Source: an uncultured Prevotellaceae bacterium
GTDB taxonomy: Bacteria; Bacteroidota; Bacteroidia; Bacteroidales; Bacteroidaceae
Direction of reading: 5' to 3'
Length of the DNA: 40,848 nucleotides
Assembly: GCA_946402905.1 (NCBI GenBank)
Contig: CAMIYC010000030.1
Coordinates: forward strand, 1 to 40,848
The position numbers and the translations under genes are program-made. This document shows positions 1 through 8,300 of the stretch, piece by piece. Numbering within the stretch: the first letter of the stretch is position 1; each line of letters starts with the position of its first letter. The notes below the pieces were generated by a model that saw only the letters and a list, made by a program, of their open reading frames with translations, was not told the origin of the DNA and searched no databases.

Positions 1-119
1 TATAACTGAAGTGCGCATTTTTTTATCAAGAATTAGAGAATTTAAGAATTATAGTTACCAAAGTATTCCGAGTTCTCCGGGCTCTCCGAATTCTCTGGGC
101 TCTCGTTCCCCTCCCCTTT

Positions 120-138
120 GGGGAGGGATAGGGAGGGG
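120..138 (+). other. G-quadruplex motif, copy 1
   Basis: Four G-runs (GGGG, GGG, GGG, GGGG) are separated by A, ATA and A, which fits the canonical intramolecular G-quadruplex pattern with very short loops. The first two runs also form the right arm of a hairpin with the C-rich stretch at 109-116, so hairpin and quadruplex are mutually exclusive. Confidence 0.6.
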
Positions 139-300
139 TTCTAAAGAGGCTGTTCTCAAGGAAAATTCTTGAATTCTTGATATAAACTGAAGTGCGCATT
201 TTTTTATCAAGAATTAGAGAATTTAAGAATTATAGTTACCAAAGTATTCCGAGTTCTCCGGGCTCTCCGAATTCTCTGGGCTCTCGTTCCCCTCCCCTTT

Positions 301-319
301 GGGGAGGGATAGGGAGGGG
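301..319 (+). other. G-quadruplex motif, copy 2
   Basis: This is the same four-run G motif as at 120-138, in the second copy of the tandem duplication. Its sequence is unchanged. Confidence 0.6.
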
Positions 320-400
320 TTCTAAAGAGGCTGTTCTCAAGGATAATTCTTGAATTCTATAATTCTTGATAAAAAGATATTGGACAGCCTATCCTGGAAC

Positions 401-421
401 TAAAAAGTTCAGAACTTGAAC
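401..421 (-). terminator. Weak intrinsic terminator of the DUF2490 gene
   Basis: On the minus strand, GTTCA, a 5-nt loop and TGAAC form a short stem followed by TTTTT. The stem overlaps the TGA stop codon of the DUF2490 gene at 409-411. The stem is only 5 bp, so termination may be inefficient. Confidence 0.4.
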
Positions 422-1185
422 TGATATCCCAGTCCGATGGAATGGCGGTTGGGCTCATTGTCGTCATCGTCGTTGACGGTCTGATAACGATAGAAAAGTC
501 CCACGCTATGCTTCTTGTTGATCTTCCAGTCGCATCCTACAGTATAACGGGTCTTCTCCAGGCTCCAGGCATTGAACAGCTCAACATTGGCATAAGGAGT
601 GGCTGGGAAATTGCGGATCTTATACTCCGCCTGCAGACGGCTGCGCAACACATTCTTGCCCTTGCCTCTGTAAGTATGCTCCTCACCATCATAGTCGTCG
701 TCGAAATAACTCCACCGCTCATCGACCGTGTACTCAGGACGATAGGTATACTGCCAACGCTCGCGTAGCGAGAGTTCCAGACCGCCGAACTTATAGCTGC
801 CGGTCAGTGACACCTGGAAGCGATGACGCATGCCCCAGTACTGGCCACATTTCTTGGGGTCGCCCACATTCACCACGCCCTTCTTCACCTTGCCGTCACC
901 CTCCTCATAATAGGAGATCCGCTCGTTGTTCTCATACAGCAACGTGTATCCGGCCGAAGCCTTCAGCCAAGGCAAAAGCTTATAGGAAGCCGACACCCCA
1001 CCCGACCAACGGTCTACGGTCTGGACATCGTCGCGTGTACGCATCTCGGCCTCGATACCGACACTGAATTTCTTGTTGATTTTCTTATCACCCTCCACGG
1101 AGAGGATGGTGCCAAAGTCATCACCCTGTGCATATCCGAGCACCGGCAGTGCCATGACAACTATAAACAATGCGATTCTCCTCAT
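409..1185 (-). CDS. DUF2490 outer-membrane beta-barrel protein
   Basis: The 258-residue protein has a signal peptide (residues 1-19, ending GYA before Q20). The rest is made of alternating amphipathic strands with many Tyr, Trp, Arg and Asp residues, ending in Phe, as expected for an outer-membrane beta-barrel. The pattern of SVGIEAEMRTR early and SIGLGYQF at the end matches the DUF2490 family of Bacteroidetes, whose function is unknown. It is the last gene of a minus-strand run after the polyphosphate polymerase and the DUF4956 gene (47-bp gap), so I infer that it serves the same process at the outer membrane. A general porin role cannot be excluded. Confidence 0.8.
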   Translation of the reverse strand: MRRIALFIVVMALPVLGYAQGDDFGTILSVEGDKKINKKFSVGIEAEMRTRDDVQTVDRWSGGVSASYKLLPWLKASAGYTLLYENNERISYYEEGDGKVKKGVVNVGDPKKCGQYWGMRHRFQVSLTGSYKFGGLELSLRERWQYTYRPEYTVDERWSYFDDDYDGEEHTYRGKGKNVLRSRLQAEYKIRNFPATPYANVELFNAWSLEKTRYTVGCDWKINKKHSVGLFYRYQTVNDDDDNEPNRHSIGLGYQFKF

Positions 1186-1232
1186 CTAAAAAACTCTAAA
1201 ATAAAAATAAAACTAAGAACCCAGGATTATAA

Positions 1233-1895
1233 TCAGTATTCTGTCTGCTTGAGTTTCAACTTGTTGTCGACCGAGTTGCTGCTCTGCATGTGTTCGCCTC
1301 TGTAATACACCTTAAGCACTGCCATGTCACGCAGCATATCGATCCCGCCTACCTCTATCCTCACGATGTCGAGCCCAGTACGTTGCTGCAAGTCGGCTTT
1401 CATGTCTTCGTACCGCTCGGGCTTGATCAGCTCAATACGATCATACTGTACCAGTTTACATGGCTCGGGTTTCAGATGCAGCTCACACATCCACACGGAG
1501 ACGATGATGATCAGATCCGTGATAAGAAGTTCCGGATAGGTCATGTTGGAAGCCAGGGCATTGACCACCGAGAGGCAGATGAGCAAGAAGAGATAGGTCA
1601 TCTCCCTCACTGGCATCGTGTCTGTGCGATACCTCATGATACTGAAGATGCCGAACAATCCGATACCTACTCCGATACCGGTCTTTCCTTTCATGTCTTC
1701 GAGCACGAAAATCATGAAGAAGACTATGAAAAAGATAGCCACACCTATCAACATGAAAGTGAAATAAAAGTCTCGCCGCTTACTTTTCTGATAATACAGG
1801 CGGTCGACAATAATCCAGTTGACGATCGTGCATATCACGAAACGGATCAACATATTACAAAACTCTGGAGAGATCAGATGGGATAAAGCTTCCAT
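1233..1895 (-). CDS. DUF4956 integral membrane protein
   Basis: The 220-residue protein has about five membrane segments in its first 140 residues (roughly 14-31, 45-66, 72-88, 99-115 and 121-139) and a soluble C-terminal domain of about 80 residues. The glycine-rich GIGVGIGLFGIFSIMRYR stretch before the fourth segment is typical of DUF4956. I chose the Met at 1895 because a longer reading frame would overlap the end of the upstream polymerase gene and add a Gln/Arg-rich tail unlike the family. In many bacteria DUF4956 genes lie beside VTC-domain genes, as here (53-bp gap). The protein could carry the polymer across the inner membrane or anchor the polymerase; this is inference. Confidence 0.85.
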   Translation of the reverse strand: MEALSHLISPEFCNMLIRFVICTIVNWIIVDRLYYQKSKRRDFYFTFMLIGVAIFFIVFFMIFVLEDMKGKTGIGVGIGLFGIFSIMRYRTDTMPVREMTYLFLLICLSVVNALASNMTYPELLITDLIIIVSVWMCELHLKPEPCKLVQYDRIELIKPERYEDMKADLQQRTGLDIVRIEVGGIDMLRDMAVLKVYYRGEHMQSSNSVDNKLKLKQTEY

Positions 1896-1948
1896 AAACT
1901 GTTGTTTTATAAGGTAATTCTCTAAAGTTAAATACTTCCTGCCCCGGA

Positions 1949-2698
1949 CTAAACCGTACGGAGAGCGATTTTGTTGATTTCGATGATCTTGCGCTTGAAA
2001 CGGTTCACCTGCAGATGTCCATTGGTAAGTGCGCAGCCGATGCAATACTTGCTGAATGCATGGGGAAACACCCTCAGCTCACGCAGCATAGACAGCACGG
2101 GCGAATAGCACAGGCCGTCACGCTTCAGCTCGACAATGACGAGAGGATGCATCTCACGCTCTGCACCGGTGAAAAGGTTGTGGAAAGAGAGGTGCGTGTC
2201 GATGGTCAGGCGCTCTGTCTTGGCCTTGTTGACCAGGGTGACCCGGTCAAAACTGTTGTGAAGCGAGGGGATAAGCGTGTCGATGTCATAACGCAGATGT
2301 TCAGCGAGAAACTGGCGCTTGGAGTCATCCACAAGGGACATGTCGGTCACTCTCATCCGCTTCTTCTTGGTCCGCCCGTGGTTGTTCTTGGTCTTCACCT
2401 CCATAAATTGCAACTGCGAACTGACGTATGTGCGGAAACGCAGTTTCTGACGATTGGTATGCCCGCTCTGATGCACGCGAAACATATCGAAACTGTCAGT
2501 GTCGTAATAAGTGGTCTCATAGCGCATGTTGCGCTCGCCGTCGATATCCTGCACCCAATATGCTTCACGGGCCATCTCAAGGAGACGCATCAGCACCGGC
2601 ATCGTGGTCACGAACTTGGTGTCGATACGGTTCATGAGCCGGATACTGCTCATCTCCTCAAGGGTGATTTTGTCATATTTTGTCAGGATATCGTTCAT
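1949..2698 (-). CDS. VTC-domain polyphosphate polymerase
   Basis: The 249-residue protein is a stand-alone VTC domain, the catalytic fold of yeast Vtc4 that makes polyphosphate from ATP. The expected basic tunnel residues are visible: RIDTKF (24-29), YYDT (64-67), R83, K85, R87 and R89, E100-x-K102-x-K104, the KKKR patch at 111-114, R163 with D167, E190-x-K192 and SKY at 216-218. There is no signal peptide or membrane segment, so it should act in the cytoplasm. I chose the Met at 2698 rather than 2725 because the -7 promoter box covers 2723-2730. It heads the unit with DUF4956 and DUF2490. A different anionic polymer or triphosphate substrate is possible. Confidence 0.85.
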   Translation of the reverse strand: MNDILTKYDKITLEEMSSIRLMNRIDTKFVTTMPVLMRLLEMAREAYWVQDIDGERNMRYETTYYDTDSFDMFRVHQSGHTNRQKLRFRTYVSSQLQFMEVKTKNNHGRTKKKRMRVTDMSLVDDSKRQFLAEHLRYDIDTLIPSLHNSFDRVTLVNKAKTERLTIDTHLSFHNLFTGAEREMHPLVIVELKRDGLCYSPVLSMLRELRVFPHAFSKYCIGCALTNGHLQVNRFKRKIIEINKIALRTV

Positions 2699-2722
2699 GG
2701 GATACAGAGATTTTTTACAATG

Positions 2723-2755
2723 CAAAGTTAAGCCTCATGACAGACCGGGGCAAAA
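2723..2755 (-). promoter_or_regulatory. Promoter of the VTC/DUF4956/DUF2490 unit
   Basis: On the minus strand TTTTG (2755-2751) is followed after 20 nt by TAACTTTG (2730-2723), a full match to the Bacteroidetes housekeeping promoter. The predicted start site lies about 20 nt before the ATG at 2698. Confidence 0.75.
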
Positions 2756-2824
2756 TTATTCAGCCAACAGGCAGTTTCGCTCAGCGAATTCTCACCAGCA
2801 GCAGCATCGTGAGGGAAAGAGGGC

Positions 2825-3832
2825 TTATACATTGCCCACACTGACCAGGTATTCAGCTATCTGGACAGCGTTGAGCGCAGCGCCCTTGCGTATCTGGTCG
2901 CCACTGAGCCAAAGGGTCAGCCCATTGTCATTGGCGAGATCTTTGCGGATACGTCCTACGAAGATGTTGTCCTTGCCGGCAGTGTCAAGAGGCATAGGAT
3001 AGACCAAGTGGGCAGGGTCGTCACACAGCGTACAGCCCGGAGCCACCGAAATAGCCTGCTGGGCTTCCTCTACGCTGATAGGACGCTCGGTCTCTATCCA
3101 CACACTCTCAGAGTGGGAACGGAGTGAGGACACACGCACACACATGGCGGAGCAACGCACATCGGAGTGCATGATCTTGCGAGTCTCATGATACATCTTC
3201 ATCTCCTCTTTAGTATAACCATTAGGCTGGAAGACATCTATCTGGGGAATCACATTATAGGCCAACTGGTGAGGGAATTTGCTGACAGTGACAGGCTGTC
3301 CCTCTACGATGTCGCGATACTGCTGTTCGAGCTCGGCCATGGCTGCAGCACCGGCACCACTCGCACTCTGATAGCTCGACACATGGATGCGACGGATATG
3401 CGACAATTGCTCCAAAGGCTGGAGCACCACCACCATCATGATCGTGGTGCAGTTGGGATTGGCTATAATACCACGTGGGCGTGTCAGGGCATCTGTGGCA
3501 TTACATTCAGGCACAACCAGAGGCACATCCTCATCCATGCGAAAAGCACTGGAATTGTCTATCATCACCGCACCATATTTTGTAATCGTGTTGGCATATT
3601 CCTTTGACGTGCCGGCACCGGCAGAGGTGAAAGCGATATCCACCCCCTTGAAGGCATCGTCGTGCTGGAGCAACTGAACCTCATATTCCTTGCCCTTGAA
3701 CATGTATTTACGTCCCGCACTACGTGACGAGCCAAACAGCACCAATTCATCAATAGGGAAACTACGCTCATCAAGCACCCGGAGAAACTCCTGACCGACT
3801 GCTCCACTTGCACCTACAATCGCTACTTTCAT
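2825..3832 (-). CDS. asd: Aspartate-semialdehyde dehydrogenase
   Basis: This enzyme reduces aspartyl phosphate to aspartate semialdehyde with NADPH, the branch point toward lysine/diaminopimelate, threonine and methionine. The 335-residue protein starts with the nucleotide-binding loop GASGAVGQ (residues 7-14). It carries the active-site Cys128 in NPNCTTI and the catalytic His240 in the SSLRSHSE stretch. The Met at 3832 starts directly at the Rossmann strand (MKVAIVG) and lies about 30 nt after a -7 box. It is divergent from the antiporter gene and probably transcribed alone. Confidence 0.95.
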   Translation of the reverse strand: MKVAIVGASGAVGQEFLRVLDERSFPIDELVLFGSSRSAGRKYMFKGKEYEVQLLQHDDAFKGVDIAFTSAGAGTSKEYANTITKYGAVMIDNSSAFRMDEDVPLVVPECNATDALTRPRGIIANPNCTTIMMVVVLQPLEQLSHIRRIHVSSYQSASGAGAAAMAELEQQYRDIVEGQPVTVSKFPHQLAYNVIPQIDVFQPNGYTKEEMKMYHETRKIMHSDVRCSAMCVRVSSLRSHSESVWIETERPISVEEAQQAISVAPGCTLCDDPAHLVYPMPLDTAGKDNIFVGRIRKDLANDNGLTLWLSGDQIRKGAALNAVQIAEYLVSVGNV

Positions 3833-3862
3833 AATTTTATAAATTAAGTTGGTTTTGAATTG

Positions 3863-3870
3863 CAAAATTA
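3863..3870 (-). promoter_or_regulatory. -7 box of asd
   Basis: TAATTTTG on the minus strand fits the TAnnTTTG box. The -33 element is poor (TTTCG at the right distance). Confidence 0.55.
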
Positions 3871-4038
3871 CAACTTTTCAGCCGAATTTGCGAAAGAATG
3901 ACACTTTTTTTACCCATTTGCACCAAAAGGCTGAGTAGAGAGACCTCCCGACAGAAAAAAAGTGCAGATTCTCTGCCCCTTATTTTTCGCATCATGGCTC
4001 ACGCCGAAGTTACTCCGTCTCGGAAAAGCTCAAACAAG

Positions 4039-4070
4039 TTTGGCTTTTCGCTCAACTTTTCGTAACTTTG
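4039..4070 (+). promoter_or_regulatory. Promoter of the antiporter operon
   Basis: TTTG (4039-4042), exactly 20 nt, then TAACTTTG (4063-4070), a consensus Bacteroidetes promoter. The 5' leader to the ATG at 4087 would be only about 12 nt. Confidence 0.75.
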
Positions 4071-4086
4071 CAGAAGAATTGCGGCC

Positions 4087-6198
4087 ATGTCACATCTTTC
4101 GAACTATTTTCCTGTTACCGACCCCACGCTGATATTCCTTGCCGTGTTGTGTGTCATCCTGTTTGCCCCTATCGTCATGGGCAAGCTGCGCATACCCCAT
4201 ATCATCGGCATGGTGCTCGCCGGCGTGGTCATGGGAGAATATGGCTTCAACATCCTGCAGCGCGACGGCTCGTTTGAACTCTTCGGACGGGTGGGCATGT
4301 ACTACATCATGTTTCTCGCCGGACTGGAGATGGACACGGAGCATATCAAGAAGACGAAAAACCAAATGCTCACATTTGGAATACTCACATCGTGCGTGCC
4401 TTTTGCCATCACTGTGCCCATCGCCAGATGGATACTGGGCTATTCCATACCGGCATCACTGCTGCTCGGATGTATCATGGCCTCCAACACACTGGTAGCA
4501 TACCCTATCATCGGACGGTTCGGACTACAGCAGCATCCCAGTGCGACACTGAGCGTAGGGTCGACCATGATAGCCCTGTTGCTCTCACTGGTCACTCTGG
4601 CCGCCGTGGCAAGCACATTCTCGGCTGAGAACGGATGGCAGTTCTGGCTGATATTCGCTGTCAAGATCATTCTCTTCATCATCATCTTATTTCTGTTTAT
4701 CCCAAGGGCTGCAAGATGGTTCCTGCGTCGATACTCCGACGCGGTGATGCAATATATTTTCGTCATCGCCATCATGTTCACCAGTGCAGCACTGGCCGAG
4801 GCAGCCGGACTGGAAGGCATACTTGGAGCCTTTCTCTCTGGCTTGATTCTCAACAGATACATCCCGCGCCTCTCATCCCTGATGAACAGAATAGAATTTA
4901 TCGGCAACGCCATCTTCATCCCCTACTTCCTCATTGGCGTGGGCATGCTCATCAACCTGCGCGTGCTGTTTCATGGCGGAAGCATCATCTGGGTGGTGGT
5001 GCTCATGGTGGTCATCGCTGTGGCCGGCAAGGCTATCGCAGCTTATCTCACCTGCTATGTCTACAGAATGCCTCTGCTGTCGGGGCGCATGATGTTCGGA
5101 CTCACCACCGCCCATGCGGCCGGAGGCATTGCCATGGTGATGGTGGGTATGCGGCTGGAGACTTCGCCGGGGCATTATCTTGTGGATGACAACATGCTCA
5201 ACGGTGTCGTGTGTATGATACTCTTCACCTGTGTGATCAGTACGCTCATCACCGAGAGTACAGCCAAGAAAATCATCCTTAAAGACCAACTGAAACACAC
5301 GTCCAAGAACCATCATGACGACGAGAAGATACTTCTGCCTATGAAGTATCCCGAACTGGCAGAAGGACTGCTCAGCGTGGCCCTCGTGATGCGCAACGAG
5401 AAGCTCAACCGCGGACTGGTAGGACTCAACATCGTTTACGACGATAAAAACAGGCAGGAAAACCAGGAAAAAGGACGCAGGCTGCTCGAGCACATGGCCA
5501 AATTGGCTATCGCTGCCGACGTGCGCATGCAGACGCAAGTGAGGATCGCCGCCAACATTGCCAATGGCATTAAGCATGCTTTCAAGGAATTCGACGCCTC
5601 TGAAATCATCATGGGGCTTCACATCCACCACGACATCTCGCCAAAATTCTGGGGCGAGTTCGCACAGAGCCTCTACAACGGGCTCAACCGCCAGATCATC
5701 TTCGTGAGACTCAAACAGCCCATCAACACACTCCGATGCATACAGGTGGCAGTGCCATCGAGGGCAGAGTTTGAGCCAGGGTTCTACCGCTGGCTGGAGC
5801 GTCTGCTCCGCATGGCCGAGAACATCGACTGCCGCATCCTCTTCCACGCACGACGCGAATGCAGCGAGGTCATCCAAGAGTATGTCAACAGGAGACACCC
5901 CAGCGCAAGAAGTGAATATGCCGTCATGGAGCACTGGAACGAACTGCCGCGATTGGCTCAGGACATCAACGACGACCACATCGTGGTCTTCATCATCTCA
6001 CGTAAGGGCAACCTATCCTACAAGACGGCATTTGAGAAACTACCCCTTGAGATAGAGCGTTTCTACACCGGCAAGAGCCTGATGATCGTCTTCCCCGACC
6101 AATATGGCGAGCGGATGGACACCATGACCTTTGCCGAGCCACAGCACCAAGAGGAGAAGAGTGCCTATCAGGATATCAAAGAATGGATTAAGAAATAA
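4087..6198 (+). CDS. CPA2-family cation:proton antiporter with USP-like C-terminal domain
   Basis: The 703-residue protein has two parts. Residues 1 to about 395 are hydrophobic, with some 11-12 membrane segments, and match the CPA2 (Kef/NapA-like) Na+/H+ exchanger fold: the N-terminal [15 protein letters not shown] segment, FLAGLEMD, and the [16 protein letters not shown] segment are typical. Residues from about 420 to 700 are soluble and resemble two degenerate universal-stress-protein domains, which in related carriers sense nucleotides or regulate the gate. The short predicted leader supports the Met at 4087. It is followed after 5 bp by the ABC ATPase gene. The transported ion (Na+ or K+) cannot be told from sequence. 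Confidence 0.88.
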   Translation: MSHLSNYFPVTDPTLIFLAVLCVILFAPIVMGKLRIPHIIGMVLAGVVMGEYGFNILQRDGSFELFGRVGMYYIMFLAGLEMDTEHIKKTKNQMLTFGILTSCVPFAITVPIARWILGYSIPASLLLGCIMASNTLVAYPIIGRFGLQQHPSATLSVGSTMIALLLSLVTLAAVASTFSAENGWQFWLIFAVKIILFIIILFLFIPRAARWFLRRYSDAVMQYIFVIAIMFTSAALAEAAGLEGILGAFLSGLILNRYIPRLSSLMNRIEFIGNAIFIPYFLIGVGMLINLRVLFHGGSIIWVVVLMVVIAVAGKAIAAYLTCYVYRMPLLSGRMMFGLTTAHAAGGIAMVMVGMRLETSPGHYLVDDNMLNGVVCMILFTCVISTLITESTAKKIILKDQLKHTSKNHHDDEKILLPMKYPELAEGLLSVALVMRNEKLNRGLVGLNIVYDDKNRQENQEKGRRLLEHMAKLAIAADVRMQTQVRIAANIANGIKHAFKEFDASEIIMGLHIHHDISPKFWGEFAQSLYNGLNRQIIFVRLKQPINTLRCIQVAVPSRAEFEPGFYRWLERLLRMAENIDCRILFHARRECSEVIQEYVNRRHPSARSEYAVMEHWNELPRLAQDINDDHIVVFIISRKGNLSYKTAFEKLPLEIERFYTGKSLMIVFPDQYGERMDTMTFAEPQHQEEKSAYQDIKEWIKK

Positions 6199-6203
6199 AC
6201 AAA

Positions 6204-6920
6204 ATGATAGACATCAAAAACATCACCAAAAGTTTTGGGTCGCTGCAAGTGCTCAAAGGCATCGACTTGCATATCAACAAAGGAGAAATCCTGAGCATCG
6301 TAGGCCCAAGCGGGGCTGGCAAGACCACTCTGCTACAGATCATCGGTACGCTCGACACACCCGACGACGGATCGATCATCATCGACGGAATCGATATCAG
6401 GGGGATGTCGTCCAACAAACTGGCAGACTTCCGCAACCGCCACATCGGCTTTGTTTTCCAGTTTCACCAGCTGCTGCCGGAATTCACGGCGATAGAGAAT
6501 GTCATGATACCTGCATATATCGCAGGCAAGTCGACCACCGAGGCAAAAAAGAAAGCTATGGAGCTGCTCGAATTCATGGGACTGAAAGACAGGGCACAGC
6601 ACAAGCCCAACCAACTCTCCGGGGGCGAGAAGCAGCGCGTGGCTGTGGCCAGGGCATTGGTCAACGACCCCTCGGTCATCATGGCCGACGAGCCTTCCGG
6701 CAGTCTGGACACCAAAAACAAGGCTGAGCTGCATCAGCTGTTTTTCGATCTTCGCGACCGCTACGGTATGACTTTTGTCATCGTCACACACGACGAGGGG
6801 CTGGCCAGCATCACCGACCGCACCATTCACCTGAAAGACGGACTTATCGTGGGACAGTCGGAGAAGGACGTTAAAGGGTCGCAAGACATCACCCCAAAAG
6901 AAGAGGAGGCTGTCCTATGA
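6204..6920 (+). CDS. lolD: LolD-like ABC transporter ATPase
   Basis: The 238-residue ATPase has Walker [10 protein letters not shown] (34-42), the Q-loop around [12 protein letters not shown], the signature LSGGE (138-142), Walker B VIMADEP (158-164) and the switch His196. These and the length fit the LolD/MacB subgroup, which drives release of lipoproteins from the inner membrane or mechanotransmission. No LolC/LolE permease is encoded next to it, so its partner must be elsewhere and the Lol assignment rests on family resemblance. It sits 5 bp after the antiporter gene and its stop overlaps the next start by 4 bp (ATGA). Confidence 0.82.
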   Translation: MIDIKNITKSFGSLQVLKGIDLHINKGEILSIVGPSGAGKTTLLQIIGTLDTPDDGSIIIDGIDIRGMSSNKLADFRNRHIGFVFQFHQLLPEFTAIENVMIPAYIAGKSTTEAKKKAMELLEFMGLKDRAQHKPNQLSGGEKQRVAVARALVNDPSVIMADEPSGSLDTKNKAELHQLFFDLRDRYGMTFVIVTHDEGLASITDRTIHLKDGLIVGQSEKDVKGSQDITPKEEEAVL

Positions 6921-7756
6921 GAAATATCAGACTGGGAGACTACAACACACTCACCGTAGTCAAAGAAGTAGACTTCGGACTCTATCTCGACGGATACGAC
7001 GACGGGGAGATACTGCTGCCGACAAGATACGTGCCCGAGGGCACAAAAGTGGGCGACATGCTGGAGGTTTTTATCTACCTCGACCAGGATGAAAGGCTCA
7101 TCGCCACCACCCTGCACCCACTGGCCAAAACCGGCGACTTCGCCTACCTCGAGGTAGCCTGGGTCAATCAACACGGTGCATTCCTCGACTGGGGACTGAT
7201 GAAAGACCTCTTCTGTCCCTTCAGAGAGCAGAAGAAGAAAATGGAGAAAGGTATGAAATACATCGTACACGTACATCTCGACGACGAGAGCTACCGCATG
7301 ATGGCCTCTGCCAAGGTAGAGCATTTCATCGACCCCACACCCCCGGCCTATTCTCATAATGAATGCGTAGACCTGCTGATATGGCAGAAGACCGACTTGG
7401 GATTCAAGGCCATCGTTGACAACCGCTACCAAGGACTCATCTACAAAGACCAGATATACGACACCATCCATACCGGCGACAGGATGAAAGGCTACGTCAA
7501 CCAAGTGCGCAGCGATGGCAAGATAGATATCATGCTACAGCCTACGGGCCGCCAGCATACCATCGATTTCGCCGACACACTGCTCGATTATATCATTGCC
7601 CACCAAGGATTTTGTCCATACGGAGACAAAACCGACGCCGATGTCATCAACCGTATATTCAAAGTCAGCAAAAAAACTTTCAAAAGAGCCATCGGAGATT
7701 TATATAAGCGAAGAGTGATAGAAATAGACGAAAAAGGCATCAGCCTCGTCGGATAG
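6917..7756 (+). CDS. CvfB-like S1 RNA-binding protein
   Basis: The 279-residue protein has tandem S1-like OB folds: an N-terminal one ([15 protein letters not shown], then DFGLYLDG and the EILLPTRY strand), a second containing [12 protein letters not shown], and a third around the [12 protein letters not shown] segment. A C-terminal winged helix follows (about 236-279, [18 protein letters not shown]). This order is that of CvfB (Staphylococcus virulence factor B), an RNA-binding regulator, and of the YitL family. The start overlaps the stop of the ATPase gene, suggesting translational coupling. The RNA target is unknown. Confidence 0.88.
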   Translation: MRNIRLGDYNTLTVVKEVDFGLYLDGYDDGEILLPTRYVPEGTKVGDMLEVFIYLDQDERLIATTLHPLAKTGDFAYLEVAWVNQHGAFLDWGLMKDLFCPFREQKKKMEKGMKYIVHVHLDDESYRMMASAKVEHFIDPTPPAYSHNECVDLLIWQKTDLGFKAIVDNRYQGLIYKDQIYDTIHTGDRMKGYVNQVRSDGKIDIMLQPTGRQHTIDFADTLLDYIIAHQGFCPYGDKTDADVINRIFKVSKKTFKRAIGDLYKRRVIEIDEKGISLVG

Positions 7757-7810
7757 TGTAAACAATATGGATAATTTTTCAATAAAAATGTATTTTTTTA
7801 TGTAAAAACC

Positions 7811-7841
7811 TTGCTTATTCAATATTTATTATATACATTTG
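7811..7841 (+). promoter_or_regulatory. Promoter of the intergenic small RNA
   Basis: TTG (7811-7813), 20 nt, then TACATTTG (7834-7841). This is a well-spaced Bacteroidetes promoter in a gene-free region. No open reading frame starts downstream on this strand, so it points to an RNA gene. Confidence 0.7.
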
Positions 7842-7846
7842 CGACG

Positions 7847-7958
7847 AAATAATTAGCCCATTATGGTATGAAATAGCCCTCTATGAGAGTTAAGGCCATA
7901 TCTATCCGACAGAGGGCGACACGAGGGCGTCTCCATTGTGAGACGCCCTTATTTTTTT
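7847..7958 (+). ncRNA. Candidate structured small RNA (about 110 nt), unassigned
   Basis: A consensus promoter is followed by about 110 nt without a reading frame and then a strong intrinsic terminator. Inside, GCCCTCT (7876-7882) pairs perfectly with AGAGGGC (7911-7917). TATGG (7862-7866) can pair with CCATA (7896-7900), inside that loop, giving a possible pseudoknot. Length, promoter and terminator layout resemble the known Bacteroidales small RNAs (for example the Bacteroidales-1 / 6S-like class), but I cannot match a conserved core, and no SRP or tmRNA signature is present. The start is estimated from the -7 box. Confidence 0.65.
7924..7958 (+). terminator. Intrinsic terminator of the small RNA
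   Basis: A perfect 10-bp stem (AGGGCGTCTC with GAGACGCCCT), a 6-nt loop and then TTA followed by seven T. It is a textbook rho-independent terminator on the plus strand. Confidence 0.88.
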
Positions 7959-7984
7959 GAAAAGACACCCACTCCTAAATACCA

Positions 7985-8052
7985 AGAATAACAGGAATGA
8001 CTCCCTAAGAGAATACCAGGATTACTAGAGATACCAGAGATACCAGAGAGAC
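7985..8052. repeat. Degenerate 9-bp tandem words (ATACCAGAG type)
   Basis: ATACCAGAG occurs twice in tandem (8031-8039, 8040-8048). It is flanked by decayed versions of the same word (ACCAAGAATA, ATACCAGGA, TTACTAGAG). The stretch is non-coding and lies between the small RNA and the next terminator. Confidence 0.6.
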
Positions 8053-8073
8053 TACCCCCTCCCCCAAAAACAC

Positions 8074-8104
8074 AAAAGAGCGCCCCTGTTTGGGGCGCTC
8101 TTTG
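8074..8104. terminator. Bidirectional intrinsic terminator
   Basis: AAAGAGCGCCCC, a 5-nt loop TGTTT, then GGGGCGCTCTTT: a 12-bp stem with T-rich ends on both strands. It separates the plus-strand region from the minus-strand asnS unit, whose stop is about 200 bp away. Confidence 0.8.
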
Positions 8105-8162
8105 TTAAGGTGTGTACTATTAATTCTGTTTGATATATAGGCATTATTCTGCTCAATCTGTT

Positions 8163-8280
8163 TCGGTCGCTTTTTGTTTTTATTCGGTGCATAGTGTCAA
8201 GTCTCATCGGTCGTATAGCCCGCTATACTCCCTCTTCAACTTACACTCTGCACTCGACTAAAAATCAAAAATCGCCTCGA
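8163..8280. repeat. Large imperfect palindrome (about 118 bp)
   Basis: The centre is GTATAGC-CC-GCTATAC (8213-8228). The outer arms are also complementary. For example TTTTTATTCGG-TGCATAGTGTCAAG on the left aligns with the reverse complement of the right arm, TTTTTAGTCGAGTGCAGAGTGTAAG, with one gap on each side. No transposase or coding frame lies inside. It may be a MITE-like or other mobile palindromic element, or a processed RNA hairpin. Apart from this, the rest of 8105-8300 shows nothing I recognise. Confidence 0.6.
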
Positions 8281-8300
8281 CATAATTAACAGAACCCACC

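Larger units (their letters stand above)
5..358. repeat. Near-identical tandem duplication, about 173-bp unit
   Basis: Bases 5-177 recur at 186-358, shifted by 181, with a single substitution that I can find (163 versus 344). Each copy holds an AT-rich part built of degenerate 9-bp words around AAGAATT, then a part of 9-bp words of the type TTCTCCGRR (64-108 and 245-289), then a GC-rich hairpin (CCCTCCCC, loop TTT, GGGGAGGG). No coding potential is apparent. The first copy starts at the window edge, so more copies may lie upstream. This covers the whole gene-free stretch 1-408 apart from a short spacer before the DUF2490 gene. Confidence 0.9.

Noticed and set aside
1896..2045. An N-terminal extension of the DUF4956 gene by 50 codons.
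   Set aside because: It would overlap the end of the polymerase gene and adds polar sequence foreign to the family. The Met at 1895 gives the normal length.
2771..2792. A small TTCGC/GCGAA hairpin after asd that could be its terminator.
   Set aside because: The stem is only 5 bp with a 3-nt loop and has no T-run after it on either strand.
4873..5979. A 368-codon open frame opposite the antiporter gene, rich in His and Val.
   Set aside because: It lies entirely inside a well-supported gene on the other strand, and its composition is that of an antisense shadow.
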